Assembly (NCBI RefSeq): GCF_039543385.1
Contig: NZ_BAABJQ010000007.1
Coordinates: 124,001-188,000 of the forward strand
Origin: Rugosimonospora acidiphila
GTDB taxonomy: Bacteria > Actinomycetota > Actinomycetes > Mycobacteriales > Micromonosporaceae
Length of the DNA stretch: 64,000 nucleotides
Reading direction: 5' to 3'
Shown piece after piece: positions 1 through 8,534 of this stretch. Position numbers and translations under genes: made by a program. Under the pieces are notes generated by a model. That model was not told where the DNA came from. It was given only the letters and a program-made list of their open reading frames with translations, and made no database searches. The stretch's first letter is position 1; every line of letters begins with the position of its first letter.

Positions 1-76
1 GCGACGCATCGATGAGAGGTGGCGCGGGCCGCTAATGTGTCAAGGGTCCTGCCGGCCGACGCACGGGGAGCGGAAC

Positions 77-454
77 ATGGACTTCGTCGCGCATCGGGTG
101 GGTCGGCTGTGTGGCCAGGCCACCGGCGGGCAGTTGCGGGAGTACGCCGAGCGGTTCGGTGTCCTCGACATTCTGGACCGGATCGTCGACGCGGTCGATC
201 ACGGACGGGTCGACCAGCAGCTGGAGAAGGACCTCGACGTTCTCGACAGCGCGTTCGCCCGGCACGGTATTGACGGGCTGACCACCGGCAGTCGCAGCTA
301 TGAGACGTGGCGCGGCGGCGGTGGGCATCCGACGATCACCGCCTGGGAATGCCCGAGGCGATCGTGCCCGCGAAGGGTCCCGGCCGTCGACGGCGACCGG
401 CCGGTGTGCGCGCTGGCCAACCTGCCGTTCGTCGAGACCCGGATCACCCTGTGA
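77..454 (+). CDS. Small protein of unknown function
   Basis: This 125-residue protein was not recognised. The ATG at 77 is preferred over upstream frames because a GGGAG-type ribosome site lies about 5 bases before it. The N-terminal 60 residues look helical and acidic (two runs rich in Asp, Glu and Leu, e.g. around DRIVDAVDHGRV). The C-terminal part is rich in Arg, Pro and Cys and has no visible motif. There is no signal peptide or membrane segment. Its stop overlaps the GTG of the next gene by four bases, so the two are very probably translated together, and its function may be tied to that membrane protein. Confidence 0.6.
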   Translation: MDFVAHRVGRLCGQATGGQLREYAERFGVLDILDRIVDAVDHGRVDQQLEKDLDVLDSAFARHGIDGLTTGSRSYETWRGGGGHPTITAWECPRRSCPRRVPAVDGDRPVCALANLPFVETRITL

Positions 455-1386
455 ACGCCCTCCTCGCCGACCTCGGCAAGCAGCTCGTGACGAAATGGAC
501 CGCCGCGTTGATGGTGCCGGGCGCGCTGTTCGCCGGCGCGGTCCTGCTGGCCGGGGTACTGGGGCAGCGCCACGCGGTGGACCCGCGGATGCTGGGGGAG
601 TGGTCGAACCGGATCGCCACCGGCCGGACTCACGAAAGCGGAACCGCGCTGCTGGTCGCCGTGGCCGGGTTTCTGCTCGGCGCGGCCGCGGCCGGGCTGT
701 TGGCCGGGGCGGTGGGCTTTTTCGTCGAATGGACCTGGGGGCTGACCGGGTCGGTAGCGCCGTTGAGCTGGCTGGCGCGCTCGCGGCGGCGCCGGTGGGC
801 CAGGGCGGATGCCGAGGCGGTGTCCGCGCAGCGCGCCCTGCTCGCGGACATCGACGACTCCACGCTGCGGGCCCGGGCCCGACAGGCGATCCTGGATCGG
901 GACGCGATCTGCCTCGTGCCGGCGGAGCGACCCACCTGGGTCGGTGACCGGCTGCGCGCGGCCGACGTCCGGATGCATCGCGGCTACGCGATCGACCTGA
1001 CCACGGTGTGGCCGAGGATGTGGCTGGTGCTGCCGCAGCCGGCTCGCGACGAGTTGACGGCGGTACAGGAGCGGTGCGCGTCGGCGGCCCGGATGGGCGG
1101 CTGGGGCGTGCTGTACGTGCTGCTCGGGGTGTTCTGGTGGCCGGGGCTGGCGATCGGCGTCGCGGTGCTGCTCATCGCCCGGTACCGGGCCCGGTTGGCG
1201 GTCGGGGTGTACACCGACCTGATCGAGTCCACTGTGGACCTCTATGGCCGGGAACTCGCGACCCAGCTGGGTCTGGCCTGCCCCGGTCGGCTGAGCCCCG
1301 AGGTCGGGGCCCAGATCAGCGCGATCGTCCGCAAGGACGAGGTCGCGCGGCTCCCGCCGGCCGGTCCGCCGCCGGTCGGCGCGTGA
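451..1386 (+). CDS. Multi-pass membrane protein of unknown function
   Basis: A 311-residue protein starting at the GTG that overlaps the previous stop (GTGA). Hydrophobic segments lie at about residues 17-38, 66-98 (probably two helices) and 217-245. Between them is a soluble stretch of about 115 residues rich in Ala and Arg. The C-terminal tail is again soluble and ends in a Pro-rich stretch. No catalytic motif was seen and no family could be named. Coupling to the small upstream gene suggests a two-component membrane unit. The gene converges on the minus-strand TPR gene, 13 bases away. Confidence 0.7.
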   Translation: MNALLADLGKQLVTKWTAALMVPGALFAGAVLLAGVLGQRHAVDPRMLGEWSNRIATGRTHESGTALLVAVAGFLLGAAAAGLLAGAVGFFVEWTWGLTGSVAPLSWLARSRRRRWARADAEAVSAQRALLADIDDSTLRARARQAILDRDAICLVPAERPTWVGDRLRAADVRMHRGYAIDLTTVWPRMWLVLPQPARDELTAVQERCASAARMGGWGVLYVLLGVFWWPGLAIGVAVLLIARYRARLAVGVYTDLIESTVDLYGRELATQLGLACPGRLSPEVGAQISAIVRKDEVARLPPAGPPPVGA

Positions 1387-1399
1387 CGATCGCCAGCCG

Positions 1400-2428
1400 T
1401 CACGGCCGCCACGATGGGTTGTGCAGGATCGCCAGGTTCTGCCGCGCGGTGTCCGCGAGCCGGTGCGGGGTACCGGCCAGGGCGTCGAGCACGGCCCAGT
1501 ACTGGTCGATCGACCGCTCACGTTGGCCGGCGAAGCCGAGCGTGGACGCGAAGTTGTTGCGCCGACCGATCGTGCCAAGGTCGGCCGGCCCATGCCTGCG
1601 CTCGCTGTACTCGATGTTGCGTTCGTGCAGTTCGATGGCTTGCGGGTACTGGCCGGCCTGCTGGTAGCCCGCCGCGAGGTTGTTGCGGAACACCAGGGTG
1701 AGATCGTTGTCCTCGCCGTGCAGATGCTCGGCCGTGGCGAGCACCTCCCGAAGCACGCCCAGCCCGTCGTCGACCTCCCCGGCGTCGAGGTACGTCTGCC
1801 CCAGGGCGTTACGGACCGTCAGCGTGCCGCGGTCGTCCGGCCCGAACGTCTCGGTGGCCCGCTCCACCAGTGGCTCGAGCAGGGCGATGGCCTCGGCGAA
1901 GTGTCCGATCCGCCGGTGGTTCTCCGCGACGCCCATCCGGTAGGCCAGGGTGCCACGCTCGTACAGGGGTTCCCGGCCCAGACTGTTCGCGCGCCACAAC
2001 TCGACAGACATCTGCGCCACGCCGAGCTGACCGGCGACCTTACGCGTGGGCGCTGGCGGCATCGCCGGTGACGGCTTGCTCGGGCCCGCCTCGCGAACCA
2101 CCCACTCGGAAAACATCGTCCGCAGGTCCTTCGTCCCGACGCCGTTGACGTGCAGCCGGGACAGGCCCTTGTCGGTCGTCAACAGCAGCGACGCGCCGAT
2201 GGCGTCCACGTGCTCCAGAGCGGGGCCGGGCAGCAAGAACCACGTGGTGCTCGACTGGCGGATCTCCAGGCCGCGCAGGTCCTTCCAGGCGAAGGCCAGG
2301 AACCTGCGGAGCCGGCCCCGTACCGCGATGCCGCGGCGGTCGAGGACGAGGGTCAGGCCGGGTACCGGATCGGTGCGCCCCGGGTGCCCGGCCAGATAGG
2401 TCACCCTGGACAACGTCAGCGCGGCCAT
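1400..2428 (-). CDS. Tetratricopeptide-repeat protein
   Basis: A 342-residue protein. The N-terminal ~110 residues contain beta-rich segments resembling a small PH/GRAM-like module (LDRRGIAVRGRLRRFLAF, then DLRGLEIRQ), but this assignment is weak. From about residue 150 there are successive helical repeats of the kinesin-light-chain TPR style: conserved patterns such as GTLTVRNALGQTYLDAGE, LVFRNNLAAGYQQAGQY and GRRNNFASTLGFAGQ recur with a spacing of about 42 residues. Such TPR arrays mediate protein-protein binding, often in actinobacterial signalling proteins. No effector domain is attached, so its partner is unknown. It is transcribed away from the LacI-type gene, leaving a shared 236-bp divergent promoter region. 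Confidence 0.75.
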   Translation of the reverse strand: MAALTLSRVTYLAGHPGRTDPVPGLTLVLDRRGIAVRGRLRRFLAFAWKDLRGLEIRQSSTTWFLLPGPALEHVDAIGASLLLTTDKGLSRLHVNGVGTKDLRTMFSEWVVREAGPSKPSPAMPPAPTRKVAGQLGVAQMSVELWRANSLGREPLYERGTLAYRMGVAENHRRIGHFAEAIALLEPLVERATETFGPDDRGTLTVRNALGQTYLDAGEVDDGLGVLREVLATAEHLHGEDNDLTLVFRNNLAAGYQQAGQYPQAIELHERNIEYSERRHGPADLGTIGRRNNFASTLGFAGQRERSIDQYWAVLDALAGTPHRLADTARQNLAILHNPSWRP

Positions 2429-2584
2429 CCCGCCATCCTGTCACGCGTCCGGCCGGTCAGCCGACCAGCGGCTGCGACCCCGCTCGGGAGGCCACCCGGA
2501 AATCGGCGAGTATCGCGACGCTGCGTGACGTTGCGAGCTGGTGACCGCGATTCGAAACATGGTCACGATTAGGCAACGGGATAT

Positions 2585-2654
2585 CAACACGTGTTGCTTC
2601 CGTTAACACGCTCGTCACAAGATCTCTGCCAACACGCAAGCAACACGCGTTGCT
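2585..2654. promoter_or_regulatory. LacI-type operator array
   Basis: CAACACGTGTTG at 2585-2596 is a perfect 12-bp palindrome. AGCAAC-ACGC-GTTGCT at 2639-2654 has perfect 6-bp arms and abuts the GGGAGG ribosome site of the LacI-family gene. Further (C/T)AACACG half-sites occur at 2604-2610 and 2630-2636. Palindromes with a central CG step are typical LacI-family targets. I infer autoregulation and control of the following operon by the product of the gene at 2665. Confidence 0.6.
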
Positions 2655-2664
2655 GGGAGGCAGA

Positions 2665-3717
2665 GTGGCCGTTCGTCGGGCTGACGTCGCGAGGCTGGCG
2701 GGTACGTCACCCGCGGTCGTGAGCTACGTGCTCAACGGGGGACCGCGGGGCGTCGCGCCGGAGACGCGGGCCCGCGTGCTCGCGGCGATCGAACAACTGG
2801 GATACCGGCCCAACGGCATCGCCCGGTCGTTGCGCATGAATCGCACCATGACGCTCGGCCTCGTCGTGCCGGACACGTCCAACCCGTTCTTCGCGCAACT
2901 GTCCCGCGCGATCGAGGAGGCGGCGTTCGCGCAGGACTACACGCTGCTGATCGGCAACGCGGCCGAGGACGACGAGCGGCAGACCACCTACGTGCGCACG
3001 TTCCTGGCCCGCCAGGTCGACGGGCTGTTTCTGGTACCCGCGCACGGTCCGACCAGCTGCGTACCGGAGCTGCGACGGTCCGGGGTGCCGTGGGTGACGC
3101 TGGACCGGCAGATCCCGGGCGGCGGTGCGCCGGCCGTACTGGCCGACAACCGGAACGGGGCCCGTGCGGCGGCCGAGCACCTGCTCGGCCACGGCCGGCG
3201 CAGCATCGCGTGCATCTCCGGCCCCGAGGATGTGGTGCCGGCCAACGAGCGGGTCGGCGGCTGGCGCGACGCGCTGGCCGAGGCGGGCGTGCGGCCGAGC
3301 GAGATGTCGGTGTGGCACGGCGCGTTCGGTCGCCGCGCCGGCTACCTCGGAGGTCGCGAGCTGCTGGCCGACGGGCGGTTCGACGCGGTGTTCGTGGCCA
3401 GCGACGAGCAGGCCCTCGGGGTCCTGCGCGCGCTGCAGGAGCTGGGCATTCGCTGCCCCGAAGACGTTGCGATCGCATCCTTCGACGGGATCGCGGCCAC
3501 CGCGTACTCGACGCCCGCGCTGACCACCATGGCCCAGCCGTTCGGGCAGCTCGGCCAGACCGCGGTCGCCAGGCTGCTGGACCAGATGGATGACCCGGAA
3601 GCCGACCCGCACATCTCGGTACTGCCGGTGACTCTGGTCGCCCGCGGTTCCTGCGGCTGCCCGGATCCACCGGGCGGCGACGCGCCGGCCGGCACCGTGG
3701 AAGGAGCGGAGCAGTGA
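2665..3717 (+). CDS. LacI-family transcriptional regulator
   Basis: A 350-residue LacI/GalR repressor. The N-terminal helix-turn-helix (ADVARLAGTSPAVVSYVLNG, about residues 6-25) and hinge (GYRPNGIARSLR) precede a periplasmic-binding-protein-like sensor domain (TLGLVVPDTSNPFF onward, to about residue 325). The GTG at 2665 is chosen over an in-frame TTG at 2650 because GGGAGG lies 4 bases upstream and the predicted HTH then starts at the normal distance. It opens the ribose/sulfatase operon and its last codons overlap the start of rbsK by four bases, so it is probably the local repressor responding to a pentose or its derivative. The Cys-rich end (SCGCP) is seen in many actinobacterial members. 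Confidence 0.9.
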   Translation: MAVRRADVARLAGTSPAVVSYVLNGGPRGVAPETRARVLAAIEQLGYRPNGIARSLRMNRTMTLGLVVPDTSNPFFAQLSRAIEEAAFAQDYTLLIGNAAEDDERQTTYVRTFLARQVDGLFLVPAHGPTSCVPELRRSGVPWVTLDRQIPGGGAPAVLADNRNGARAAAEHLLGHGRRSIACISGPEDVVPANERVGGWRDALAEAGVRPSEMSVWHGAFGRRAGYLGGRELLADGRFDAVFVASDEQALGVLRALQELGIRCPEDVAIASFDGIAATAYSTPALTTMAQPFGQLGQTAVARLLDQMDDPEADPHISVLPVTLVARGSCGCPDPPGGDAPAGTVEGAEQ

Positions 3718-4688
3718 GCCGGGTCGTGGTCGTGGGCAGCGCGAACGTCGACATGATCGTGCGCGTCGAGCACCTGCCGGAACCCGGCCAGACGCTGCTC
3801 GGCACGGACGTGGCGCTGCGAACCGGGGGCAAGGGCGCGAACCAGGCCGTCGCCGCGTGCCGGCTCGGCGCGGAGACCCTGCTGTACGCGGCGGTCGGTA
3901 CGGACGCGTTCGGCCTCCAGACCCGCGAGGCGCTGGCCGCCGAGGGAGTACGCCTCGACCACCTGGTCGAGGTCGACGGGGCGAGCACCGGCATGGCAAT
4001 GATCATGGTGGCCGCCGACGGGGAGAACACCATCGTCGTGGCGCCCGGCGCGAACCACGCGCTGGACGCGTCGGCGACCGCCGGCCTGGCCGGCGTGCTG
4101 GCCCCCGGCGCGGTACTCGCCGCGCAGCTGGAGGTGCCGATCGACACCTGCCTGGCCGCCGCGGACGTGGCTCGGCGGGCCGGTGCCCGGGTCGTCCTCA
4201 ACGCCGCACCGCTGCCGAAGCCGGGCGAGCCCGACTTCGTGGCGTTGCTGCGGGCGGTGGACGTGCTCATCGTGAACGAGACCGAAGCCCTCGCGTTGGC
4301 TGATCGTCCCGCGCCGAGCAGCCCGGACGGGTGGATACTGCTGGCCCGCGACCTGCTGCGGCACGGCCCGGCGGCGTGCGTCATCACGCTCGGTGGCCGG
4401 GGCGCGGTGGCTCACGACGGTACCTGCGGGTGGGTGCAGCCGGCGTTCGCGGCCGACGTGGTGGACACCACCGGTGCGGGCGACGCGTTCTGCGGCGCGC
4501 TCGCCGCGTCGCTGGCCGGCGGTGACTCGCTGGCCGAGGCGGTGGGCCGGGGCTGCGCGGCCGGGGCGCTGGCCACCGGCATGCTCGGCGCGCAGGCGGC
4601 ACTGCCGACCCGTAGACAGCTGGACCGGCTGATCGGGCTGAATCGCGGCTCCGGATCCGCGTCCCGCGAGGCCGGAGTGGCTTCATGA
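3714..4688 (+). CDS. rbsK: Ribokinase (PfkB family)
   Basis: A 324-residue PfkB-family kinase that phosphorylates ribose at O5 with ATP, giving ribose 5-phosphate for the pentose phosphate pathway. The N-terminal substrate signature GGKGANQAVAACRLGA and the C-terminal signature with catalytic Asp and anion hole, DTTGAGDAFCGALAASLAGG, are intact. The opening VVGSANVDMIVRVEHLPEPGQT is typical of ribokinases. It starts at GTG 3714 overlapping the regulator stop and ends overlapping the pyranase start, so expression is tightly coupled. Family membership is certain. Ribose specificity is supported by the neighbouring rbsD but could extend to another pentose or to a nucleoside. Confidence 0.92.
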   Translation: MSRVVVVGSANVDMIVRVEHLPEPGQTLLGTDVALRTGGKGANQAVAACRLGAETLLYAAVGTDAFGLQTREALAAEGVRLDHLVEVDGASTGMAMIMVAADGENTIVVAPGANHALDASATAGLAGVLAPGAVLAAQLEVPIDTCLAAADVARRAGARVVLNAAPLPKPGEPDFVALLRAVDVLIVNETEALALADRPAPSSPDGWILLARDLLRHGPAACVITLGGRGAVAHDGTCGWVQPAFAADVVDTTGAGDAFCGALAASLAGGDSLAEAVGRGCAAGALATGMLGAQAALPTRRQLDRLIGLNRGSGSASREAGVAS

Positions 4689-5077
4689 TGCGCCGCGCCG
4701 GACTGTGGCACCCGCGCCTCGCTGCGCTCGTCGCCGGCCTGGGCCACGGTGACCTGCTCGTCATCGCCGATCCCGGGCTGCCGGTACCGGCCGGCGTCGA
4801 GCCCATCGACCTGGTCTTCGCGCGGGGCGAGCCCGGATTGCTCACCGTGCTGCGCACCGTGCTGGCCGATCTCGTGGTCGAACAGGCCACGGTCGCCGAG
4901 CAGCTGTCCGATCAGGGGCTGCTCGACGGCGTGCGCGCGCAACTCGGGGACATCCCGGTGCGTCGCGTGACACACGAACAACTCAAGGCGGTGTCGGCGA
5001 CGGCGAAGGCCGTCGTGCGCACCGGCGAGGCAACACCGTACGCGAACATCATCCTTCAGGCGGGAGTGCCGTTCTGA
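4685..5077 (+). CDS. rbsD: D-ribose pyranase
   Basis: A 130-residue RbsD/FucU-family mutarotase, full length for the family. It interconverts pyranose and furanose forms of ribose so that ribokinase receives the furanose. Visible hallmarks are the N-terminal GLGHGDLLVIADPGLP segment with the active-site His (residue 21) and the C-terminal RTGEATPYANIIL segment. The start ATG overlaps the rbsK stop (ATGA) and its TGA shares one base with the ATG of the next gene. The rbsK-rbsD pairing is the strongest evidence that a ribose moiety passes through this pathway. Confidence 0.93.
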   Translation: MMRRAGLWHPRLAALVAGLGHGDLLVIADPGLPVPAGVEPIDLVFARGEPGLLTVLRTVLADLVVEQATVAEQLSDQGLLDGVRAQLGDIPVRRVTHEQLKAVSATAKAVVRTGEATPYANIILQAGVPF

Positions 5078-7128
5078 TGCCCATCACCGACGACTACACC
5101 GAACGGGTCTATGCCGGCGTGCTCGGCAAGATCATAGCCGTCTATCTCGGCCGGCCGTTCGAGGGCTGGACTCACCAGCGCATCATGGCCGAGCTCGGCG
5201 ACATCACCTACTACGTGAACGACCGCCGCGACGTGGCGCTGAAGAACCACCTGCTCGTCGTGACCGACGACGACATCAGCGGCACGTTTGTGTTCCCGCG
5301 GGCACTGCGCGATGCCGGCCTCGACCCGACCTCGCGCGAGGTCGGCGCCGCCTGGCTGGACTACATCATCGAGGACACCTCGGTGCTGTGGTGGGGCGGC
5401 CTGGGCAACTCCACCGAACACACGGCGTACCTGCGGATGAAGGCCGGAATCCAGCCGCCGGACAGCGGTTCGATCGCGCTGAACGGGACCGTGGTGGCCG
5501 AGCAGGTCGGTGCGCAGATCTTCGTCGAGGGGTTCGCGCTGACCTGCCCCGGTGACCCGGTCGCGGCGGCCGACCTCGCCGAGCGGGCCGCCCGGGTCAG
5601 CCACGACGGCGAGTCCATCCACGCGGCCCGGGTGGTCGCCGCGCTCGTCGCGGGCGCGTTCACCGAGGACAAGATGGACGCCCTGCTGGACACGGCGGTC
5701 GGGCTGGTACCGCCGGACAGCCTGATTGCCCGGATCCACGCCGACGTGCGGTCCTGGGCGGCCGACGGGGACTGGAAGGCGACCCGGGCCCGGATCGAGG
5801 ACCGGTACGGCTACCACCGTTACGGCGGCAACTGCCACGTCGTACCGAATCACGCGATCGTCATCGCCGCGCTGGCGCACAGCGGCGGCGAGTTCAACCA
5901 GGCGATGACGGTGGTCAACACGTCGGGTTGGGACACCGACTCCAACGCCGGCAACGTCGGCGCGATCTGCGGGGTGTTCGGCGGGCTCGCCGGGCTGGAC
6001 GCCGGGCGGGACAACGGGACCGACTGGCGCGGCCCGGTGGCCGACCGGATGTACCTGCCGACCGCGGACGGCGGCGCGTGCGTCACCGACGCGGCCCGTG
6101 AGGCGCTGGTACTGGCCGACCTCGGCCGCCGCCGGTACGGCGCCGCGCCGTTCCGGGACGAGGCGGCACCCCGCTTCGGGTTCGAGCTGCCCGGCTCGGT
6201 GCACGGCTTCGCCGCCGTGGACGGTGCGACGGCCGTGCGCAACGGCGGCGGGTACCTGGAGATCGGTGGCGCGGCCACGGTCGTGACGCCGGTCTTCATC
6301 CCACCCGAGGCCCGCGAGATGCCCATCTACGGCCTGGTCGGCAGCCCCGCGCTGTACCCCGGCCAGACGGTCCGGGCCCGCGTCGAGGGCACCGCCCGGC
6401 TGGTGGTGCAGGCGTACACCGGCGACGACGACCTGCGCACCATCGAGTGTCCGGTCGCTGGCACCGGCGAGCTGGCCTGGACCGTACCCGACCTGGATGG
6501 TCAGCCGGTCGTCGCGGTCGGGGTACGCACCGACGGGCCGGCGGCGCTGCGTCACCTGACCTGGGACGGGGCGCCGGACGTGACGCTCACCCGGCCGGCC
6601 GGGGGCGGGACGATGTGGCGCCGCGCCTGGGTGCCGGCACTGCACCGGTTCGACGAGCGCTGGCCGGAGCCGTTCCGCATCGTGCAGAACCACGGCACCG
6701 GAATGCTCATCACCGGCGCCCGGGAGTGGCGCGACTACAGCGTCTGCGCCGACGTCACCCCGCACGTGGCGGCCGGGGTCGGCCTCGCCGCTCGGGTGCA
6801 GGGGCTGCACCGGTACTACGCGCTGGAGCTGACCGGCCGGGACGCGGCACGGCTGGTTCGCGGCGACACGGTTCTGGCCGAGTGCCCCTACCCGTGGACG
6901 TTCGGCACCACGTACCGCCTGGGGATCACCTGCACCGGCGACCGCATTCGCGCGGCCGTCGACGACACCGACCTGTTCGACGTGCGCGACGACACCTTCG
7001 GGTGTGGTGGTGTCGCGCTCCGGGTGACCGAGGGGCGCACCGCCACCGGGCAGGTACGCATCACACCAGTTTCCACCGCCGACCGGGATCCAGGTTCCAG
7101 TCGTACATCCAGTGAGGAACGCCAATGA
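5077..7128 (+). CDS. ADP-ribosylglycohydrolase family protein with C-terminal domain
   Basis: A 683-residue cytosolic protein. Residues 1 to about 350 form the ADP-ribosylglycohydrolase (DraG/ARH) fold: an N-terminal AGVLGKIIAVYLGRPFEGW stretch, the metal-binding acidic triplet in TDDDISGT (63-70) and the second metal motif NTSGWDTDSNAGNVGAICG (about 281-299). Both Mg-binding motifs look complete, so activity is expected. The remaining ~330 residues are beta-rich; the last ~180 (from about RDYSVCADVTPHVAAGVGLAAR) resemble a concanavalin-like/LamG or DUF1080 carbohydrate-binding domain. The family hydrolyses N- or O-glycosidic bonds to ribose in ADP-ribose adducts. Set between rbsD and a sugar importer, it is more likely to release ribose from an imported ribosylated compound than to reverse protein ADP-ribosylation; this is inference. 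Confidence 0.85.
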   Translation: MPITDDYTERVYAGVLGKIIAVYLGRPFEGWTHQRIMAELGDITYYVNDRRDVALKNHLLVVTDDDISGTFVFPRALRDAGLDPTSREVGAAWLDYIIEDTSVLWWGGLGNSTEHTAYLRMKAGIQPPDSGSIALNGTVVAEQVGAQIFVEGFALTCPGDPVAAADLAERAARVSHDGESIHAARVVAALVAGAFTEDKMDALLDTAVGLVPPDSLIARIHADVRSWAADGDWKATRARIEDRYGYHRYGGNCHVVPNHAIVIAALAHSGGEFNQAMTVVNTSGWDTDSNAGNVGAICGVFGGLAGLDAGRDNGTDWRGPVADRMYLPTADGGACVTDAAREALVLADLGRRRYGAAPFRDEAAPRFGFELPGSVHGFAAVDGATAVRNGGGYLEIGGAATVVTPVFIPPEAREMPIYGLVGSPALYPGQTVRARVEGTARLVVQAYTGDDDLRTIECPVAGTGELAWTVPDLDGQPVVAVGVRTDGPAALRHLTWDGAPDVTLTRPAGGGTMWRRAWVPALHRFDERWPEPFRIVQNHGTGMLITGAREWRDYSVCADVTPHVAAGVGLAARVQGLHRYYALELTGRDAARLVRGDTVLAECPYPWTFGTTYRLGITCTGDRIRAAVDDTDLFDVRDDTFGCGGVALRVTEGRTATGQVRITPVSTADRDPGSSRTSSEERQ

Positions 7129-8534
7129 CCGGACCACAATTGAGCCGTCGCCGTCTCCTGTCCGGGGCGAGTGTGGCGGGGCTCGGCCTCGCCGCCCCGA
7201 GCCTGCTGTCCGCGTGCGGCGGAGGCGGCAGCGGCAGTGCCGGCAACGGAACCGGCACCGTCAACCTGTGGATCGACATCACGGGTGACGCCAACCAGAA
7301 GTACTTCGACGACAGCGTCGTGGGGGCCTTCGAGAAGGCGTACCCGAAGATCACCATGAAGACCACCTACTACAAGGGCGACGACCTGCGCCGGGTGGTG
7401 CAGACCGCGCTGCAGGCGCGGTCCGGCCCGGACATCGTGCGCGGCCCGAGCGCGACGCAGACGCTGACCTGGAGCAAGGCGCACGTGCTGGCGGACCTGA
7501 CCCCGTACGCGAAGAAGTGGGGCTGGGACAGCAAGCTGGCCAGCTGGGCGGCCAAGGCGTTCACCACGGACGGCAAGCTGTACGCGCTGCCGATGCGCAT
7601 GGACACCATGATGCTGTACTACAACAAGACCCTGTTCGAGGCGAAGGGCTGGAAGCAGCCGACCAACCGCTCCGAGCTGGAGGCGCTGGCGACCGAGTCG
7701 CACGGTCAGGGCATCGTGCCGTTCGGCTCGTCCAATGTGGACTGGACGGCGGCCGGCGAGTGGCTGATGACCGTGTTCTGGAACCACTACTCCGGGCCGG
7801 ACGCGCTGTACCAGGCGCTGACCGGGAAGATCCAGTTCACCGACCCGGTCTTCGTCGACGCGGTGGCGCTGCTCAAGTCGTACTTCGACAAGGGCTGGGT
7901 GTCCGGCGGCACCGACAAGTACTTCTCGGTGCCCTCGGCCGAGATCGGCGCGAACTTCGGCAACGGCAAGGTGGCCACGATCCCGCAGGGCGAGTGGTTC
8001 ATGAGCAACGTCGGCCAGTACTTCGGCGCCAAGGCCAAGACGAGCAACGACAACGACTGGGACTGGATGCCGATCCCGGCGTTGCGCGACGAGGTCAAGT
8101 ACCCGCTGTACGAAATGGGTATCGGCGGCTCGTTCGCCATCAACGCGGCCGGCAAGAACCAGGACGCCGCGGCGGACTTCCTCAACTGGTACTACGGCGA
8201 CCGCGAGGCCGCCCTGGAGCGGATGGCCGACGTACCGGCCACGTACAACATCCCGATCAATTTCACCGACAGCGAGATCCCGGCGAAGACCGACCCCCGC
8301 GCGGCCCGCGTGCTCACCGAGCTGAACAAGGCGGTGGCGAGCGGCAACTACGGCTACGTCACGTGGACGTGGTGGCCGCCGAAGTCGGACACGTTCGTCT
8401 ACCAGGGGTTGGAGCAGGTGCTGACGAACAAGCTCACGCCGGCCGAGTACTGCAAGCAGCTCGCCGATATGTTCACCGACGAACGCAAGCAGGGCACCAT
8501 CCCGCAGATGATGCCGCGAGGTGCTTCGCAGTGA
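7125..8534 (+). CDS. ABC transporter substrate-binding lipoprotein (family 1, CUT1)
   Basis: A 469-residue extracellular solute-binding protein. The N-terminus carries a twin-arginine-like SRRRLL motif followed by a hydrophobic stretch and a lipobox (LLSACGGG), so it is exported, probably by Tat, and lipid-anchored. The mature part has the family 1 layout: VNLWIDITGD, GPDIVRG, YALPMRMDTMMLYYNKTLFE and NWYYGDREAALERM. Such proteins capture oligosaccharides or glycosides for CUT1 importers. ATGA overlap with the upstream gene and GTGA overlap with the permease gene put it firmly in the operon. The ligand is unknown. Confidence 0.92.
   Translation: MTGPQLSRRRLLSGASVAGLGLAAPSLLSACGGGGSGSAGNGTGTVNLWIDITGDANQKYFDDSVVGAFEKAYPKITMKTTYYKGDDLRRVVQTALQARSGPDIVRGPSATQTLTWSKAHVLADLTPYAKKWGWDSKLASWAAKAFTTDGKLYALPMRMDTMMLYYNKTLFEAKGWKQPTNRSELEALATESHGQGIVPFGSSNVDWTAAGEWLMTVFWNHYSGPDALYQALTGKIQFTDPVFVDAVALLKSYFDKGWVSGGTDKYFSVPSAEIGANFGNGKVATIPQGEWFMSNVGQYFGAKAKTSNDNDWDWMPIPALRDEVKYPLYEMGIGGSFAINAAGKNQDAAADFLNWYYGDREAALERMADVPATYNIPINFTDSEIPAKTDPRAARVLTELNKAVASGNYGYVTWTWWPPKSDTFVYQGLEQVLTNKLTPAEYCKQLADMFTDERKQGTIPQMMPRGASQ

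Noticed and set aside
5077..7128. Toxin-antitoxin or phage-defence role through ADP-ribosylation
   Set aside because: No ADP-ribosyltransferase or macrodomain gene is nearby, and the operon content is that of sugar import and catabolism.
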